From Citrus sinensis (Eukaryota > Streptophyta > Magnoliopsida > Sapindales > Rutaceae), in assembly GCF_022201045.2 (NCBI RefSeq), contig NC_068556.1, positions 24,657,501-24,721,500 on the forward strand: a stretch of 64,000 nucleotides of DNA, given 5' to 3'. Shown piece after piece: positions 59,590 to 64,000 of this stretch. Numbering within the stretch: position 1 is the first letter of the stretch; each line of letters opens with the position of its first letter. Below the pieces are notes generated by a model that saw only the letters and a program-made list of their open reading frames with translations, ran no database searches and was not told the origin of the DNA. Made by a program: the position numbers and the translations under genes.

Positions 59590-60100
59590 AACAGATACAT
59601 ACATATATTGATAATATATTTACAAAACTCACGACTTAAGAAATTAGGAAGCGTAACGAAAAGTAAACAAAAATTGACAACCAACCAGTTAGTCAGATAC
59701 AGAAATTCAAAATTGCGATGTAATAGGTGCAATAACTCATAATATACCAAAACTAGGGCACCGAATATGCCAAACAAAAAAGAAAAAGTAATTTGAAACA
59801 CCCAGTTGAAGTACATGAAAGTTAATATACGAGCAAGAAAAAAATAGTCTTTTCCAAAAACCCTAATGTTAACCCTAATTTACAAGGAAAAAAACACTAA
59901 ATCTGTTATAAAAGTCGTACCTTTCTAAGCCAGCACGAAAGGGGTTTAAAAATCTGAACTTTGTTGTAACTCCGAGACTCTTAACTGAAATTTGCGAATC
60001 CTCGTTGCCTTCTGTCGCCGCACGAACGATTAGGAGACGAGCTCAGAAACCAGAAAGAGATAGAGCAAAACGATTCGTACTCGTTCGTTTTCAGTTATGT
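59439..60100 (-). promoter_or_regulatory. Leader exons, leader intron and telo-boxes of the MUSTANG-type gene
   Basis: A leader exon ends AGAAAG|GTACGAC at 59921 and the coding exon begins after TTTTTCAG at 59455, leaving a leader intron of about 465 bp with an AC microsatellite (59561-59584). Telo-box-like AAACCCTAA and AACCCTAA occur at 59858-59866 and 59871-59878. Confidence 0.6.
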
Positions 60101-61144
60101 TATGGTGTACTTAACGGGTAAGTTTCCAAAATTACGATTGAGTAGCATCGACCGTCGATTTGTAGGTTTTGAATTGGGGCATTGAGATCATGCGACGTCG
60201 TATTAGCTCAGACAAACCTCGCGGCTATCTCGAATAGGATCCTCTCTTTATCTTAGATTTATTCCATTTATTTAACTTCTAAAAATCTTTTACTGCGTCT
60301 TTATCCTTTATTAGTGATAATATATGAATATGATTTAATTTTTTAATTTTTAATTTATTAACTACTAATTAACAGTCCATAATTTCACCCTCTTTCCAAT
60401 TGGTTAAATTACTAATTTTGGATGACATAATATCTATACGACTATACCCCCCACTGGTTTGATATCATAATATCGAATACCACATAATAAAAGAGTAATA
60501 TTATACATAACTGCAAATTTTTATATAAATTATTTGTATATAAGTTAATACATCATTACATTAATGGAATGAACATGTAAAATGAACAAAAATATATATA
60601 GTGGATAAATGCATCTTTTTTTTAGTGAGATTATTAATTACCCGTTAGATATACTTGAGAAATTGCTCGTTAAGTGATTTATTGGATATGAATTATTAAT
60701 CATTTTTTCACGTTGATTCGAAGACTATGATTTTGGACTTTTTAACCAAAATATATCAATATAGAATATATAATATTAGTACTTACTCTCCAAGTCTTAT
60801 GATTAATGACGCACATAAGTATAATGGTATTGGGCTACGCAGCTCGTTTATGTAGATGATTATGATTCACGGCTCTTCTAACTATTACATTCGAAAATGT
60901 GATAAGGATTTTTTAAAATATAAACATAAATGGGTCATTTTGTTTGCGTTTATAAATTCAACAGCATTTAATGAATAAAATTTTAATGAATAAAGGTGGG
61001 ATAACTAACAATACTTTTCATTTTGGTAAGAATCGGGGCCCTAAGAATATATTAATCCTTCACAAAAAGGTCGGAAATCTTTATGGTGCGCATCAACAGG
61101 AAACAGTGAACGGGTTCATTTTCATTTGAAGTAGAAAGAGAGAT

Positions 61145-61181
<37 letters not shown>

Positions 61182-61255
61182 AACAAAGGGAAGCAAAAAG
61201 CTAGGTGTTTTTTTTTTGGGGGGGGGGGGGGGGTGTTATATAGCATACTTGGAGG
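60101..61255. promoter_or_regulatory. Divergent spacer between the MUSTANG-type gene and POT1
   Basis: The head-to-head genes are about 1.8 kb apart from ATG to ATG. The middle is AT-rich. The POT1-proximal end holds a GA run (about 61146-61178) and a run of 16 G (61218-61233), both likely in the POT1 leader. An inverted repeat ATCGAC-C-GTCGAT lies at 60147-60159. Confidence 0.5.
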
Positions 61256-64000
61256 ATGAGCAGTCAACGGAATCAAGGTGGCATTGTTCGCATAAAAGAG
61301 TTGGCTATGCATGTGAAACACAAGGTGAATCTCCTGGGTGTAGTTTTGGAGTTCAGTATCCCTCGAAAGAGCCAAGGAACTGGTAATTTTTTCGTCTTTT
61401 TAGTTTTTTTGCAAATTTTCTTCCTTTTTTGGTTTGTAAGTTTCTGGGTTTTATTTTTTTTCTTTTTCAAAGTGTTAGTGTTGGTTTTTGTAGACTATGT
61501 TTGCGTTTTGAAGATTGTTGATGACTCCCAGCAAAGTCCTGAGTTATCAGTTAACATCTTCACTAGTTCAATTGATCAACTTCCCCGCGTTCTGTCACCA
61601 AGAGACTTGATTCTTCTCAAAAATGTTATGGTACTTCTTTAATCACTCTCCTCGTCCAAGCTTCCTTTGCTATTATTTGTTAGTTTTGGCTTGACTTTGC
61701 TCACTAACAGCCTTCTTTGACGAGTATTAAGTGTTTAGAATTATTATTGGCTTACATTTTAAGCAAGGTTCACTTATCTGGATTTGTGGATTTTGCAGAT
61801 TAAAAAACACCAGGCGGAACTATCAGCTGTCTTCTATAAGGACTCCTCATCATTTGCTCTATTTGATGGAAACTCTGGTAGCAACTTATTGCCATATCAA
61901 TCTTCTCCACAAAGGTTTGAAATAACAGAGGCTGAAGAGCATCGCATTAATGTTTTGAGGCAATGGTGTGTTGGTTTTGAGTTCAGTTCAGGTATTTGTG
62001 ATCTTTTTGACATTGTGTTATGATACTGTCATCGTTTTGCCTTTTCTTGATTTTCTATTTGCTTAATTTTGGTGGTGTTTGGTTGACGGACTAAAGATGG
62101 CTTTTTTCCAATTCTTTGGTCATAAATTTGTGGAATGATGCCTTTTCTGTTGTAGGATCAAACGATTACCTTTTGTCATTAAAAGATATCTCGGAACACA
62201 GATATTTTGATTTAGTGTGCAAGGTAATTTATTCTGCAGTGATTAATATTTTGAAGATATTTGCATTGACTCGGCTTGAGCTAAGGTTATTTTTTGCCCT
62301 TTTTTTTTTCTTTTTTGAGCTCTAAAGCTAGGATACTATTACCTTTTTTGGGTGAAAGGTTTTCCATGTCTCCTATGATGATAGTAAAGGCTTATGGATG
62401 CTCTTTGTGTGGGATGGAACGGATGTCCCTCCATTAAGCATACCTGGGAAGTAAGTATTTGTTAATATTTCACTTTTCAGTTATAGTTCTTGTGAAAGAG
62501 GCCAAGATTTTTATTTTTAATTTTTAATTTATTTATTTACTTTCCTCCAGGATAGCATATTCTAATAAATAGCAATGGAGGTAAAGTAGTTGATTTCCTT
62601 TCCCCGGAAATTTTGCGTATATCTTCAAGATCGCAATGACAAAACTTGTTCCTTTGGGGGAAAAGTCTTTATTTCTCTTTTCTATACTTTGGGAAATTAG
62701 CTACATCATTTTAAATTCGTTTTTACTTGATGTGTTGCAACTTCAAAAATTTGGCTGTGCTAATTTTTAATGTTTGTTGACTTCATTCAAAATTAAGAGC
62801 TGAGCAGAAGCAACCATGTTTTATTTGTATTTCTCAGACTTGAGGATGAAGAACATAATCCACTTCCATTGCATATTGAATCGTCTCCTTTAGATCTGGA
62901 AACCCTTCGGAATTTTTTTCCCGTCGGGACAGTTTTAAGAGTGTCAACCGATCGAAGCTATGAAAACTTTGGCAGATACTTTACTGCTACTGGCAAGTGG
63001 GTGAGAATTCGTAACATGTCTTGTCAAGTATCTTCAGGGATGTGGCACGGTTTATTGCAGTCTTCATCTAAGATTCGACTTTTTTCTGACAATGACAATG
63101 TTGTTTGGGACTATATGAGGTAGACCCTTAAATTGGATTTTGTAAAGAGAGTTCATATTTGTCCAGCGTCTTTGTGTCTTTGTAATGCCTGTGTTTGATT
63201 TAGGAGATTCAGGGAGCGAATTTCAGGGAGACATGGTCATATGCCAATATGGACCGATCCATCCTCTCAATTTTTGACTGGTATTTCATTGCTTGAACAT
63301 TGTGAATGACAGTACATAAACGTCATTTATACGTATTAATTTCCTTTTGGCTTTACAGAGGTTGATTGGGTGAACGTTGCATCTGTGACTTTGATGAAAA
63401 TTGCTACACAACTTCAGGTATTTTGGGAATCTTTTAAGAATTAATATTCTTCCATGTCATTGTTTTGGATAACTTGTAATTTGCTTTGCTTAGAATTTTA
63501 AGAAATGAGAGACCGTTGAACTCTGTAAATAATCCACTCATTTGATTTGGTCATGTAAATCATCTTTACAGAATTGAGAATTTATCCTTTTCTATTATTA
63601 TTATTATTATTAATTTTTTTTTGTTTTCCTTGTAGGGCAATGTTAGGTGCTGTTGCATTGTTCGTGTGGTATCAATTCATCCATTTCAAGCCGAGCACTA
63701 TAGTTCTCCTAATGGATCAAGTGAGTATACGATGAAATTAACATTAGAGGATCCAACAGCCAGAATCCATGCCTTATTATGTGGTAAAGAATGGGTACGG
63801 TTTCAACTTGGCTGATGAATTTGTGTAAATATCACATTTTTGGCATTTGTCTCTAAAGAAAACTGTTCTTGCTGACTTGATTGTTGAACAAAATCAGGTG
63901 AAGTTTTTTGGGGGTTCACCACCCCCCGATGTTTTGACCAAGAAGATTAAAATGTTACTTGGCATGCCAGAACATGAGGATGGTAATGATGATATGGTGA
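61256..64000 (+). CDS. POT1: Protection of telomeres 1 (POT1), 3' end beyond the window
   Basis: Ten exons seen: 61256-61382, 61494-61630, 61799-61991, 62156-62223, 62359-62450, 62838-63119, 63204-63280, 63359-63417, 63636-63794, 63898-beyond 64000; about 432 residues so far. POT1 binds the telomeric G-strand through OB folds; in plants some copies act mainly in telomerase regulation. The first OB fold spans VNLLGVVLEFSIPRKSQGTD, YVCVLKIVDDSQQSPELSVN, LPRVLSPRDLILLKNVMIKK and SSSFALFDG. A second begins near DYLLSLKDISEHRYFDLVCK and includes DDSKGLWMLFVWDGTDVPPL. The frame stays open across all junctions. The start MSSQRNQGGIVRIKELAMHV fits the family. The remaining C-terminal OB region lies outside the window. 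Confidence 0.94.

Overview
The window looks like nuclear DNA of a eudicot plant, probably woody; a Citrus-type genome is my guess, not shown by the sequence. The evidence is AT-rich intergenic DNA, short intron-rich genes with GT-AG splice sites, and plant-only families (NPSN SNARE, CIPK, CRSH, MUSTANG). No bacterial, organellar or intact viral segment was seen.

Layout. 1-5.4 kb: AT-rich intergenic DNA with microsatellites and small duplications. 6.2-9.9 kb (+): sugar-phosphate/phosphate translocator of the KVAG type (At3g17430-like). 10.9-14.5 kb (-): Qb-SNARE NPSN13. 15.7-16.6 kb: MITE-like element A. 18.2-20.4 kb (+): mitochondrial pyruvate dehydrogenase kinase. 20.8-22.3 kb (-): Fcf2-type pre-rRNA processing factor. 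23.0-26.4 kb (-): BED/hAT transposase-derived host gene. 27.1-29.0 kb (+): pectin methylesterase pseudogene. 30.3-30.9 kb (-): small Cys-rich (PHD/RING-like) protein. 31.7-34.5 kb (-): organellar ribosomal protein uL3. 34.8-37.1 kb (+): CRSH, the calcium-activated (p)ppGpp synthetase. 37.7-41.5 kb (-): CIPK1-type kinase. 41.5-53 kb: gene-poor, with MITE-like element C, two related tRNA-derived SINEs, a 95-bp tandem duplication and a decayed Ty3/gypsy fossil. 53.0-53.8 kb (-): LEA-like protein. 54.6-55.5 kb: MITE-like element B, a partner of A. 56.9-60.1 kb (-): PB1-containing MUSTANG-type (MuDR-derived) gene. 61.3 kb to the end (+): POT1, cut by the window edge.

Exon models for the intact genes were built by hand from splice sites and reading frame. 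Each complete model sums to an open frame of the length expected for its family. The series translocator, NPSN13, hAT-like gene, PHD-like gene, uL3, CRSH, CIPK1 matches, from memory, the order of Arabidopsis At3g17430 to At3g17510. That points to an old conserved block, with PDK, Fcf2 and the pectinesterase placed within it here.

Main points of interest. Two independently domesticated transposase genes (hAT-type and Mutator-type) each appear to have glutamine where an active enzyme needs an acidic catalytic residue. The hAT gene seems to have lost its first BED finger but kept the finger's last helix as its N-terminus. uL3 and CRSH share a 287-bp divergent promoter with a perfect palindromic G-box almost at its centre. 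The PDK gene carries a decayed copy of its own last exon. The Fcf2 gene uses a GC-AG intron.
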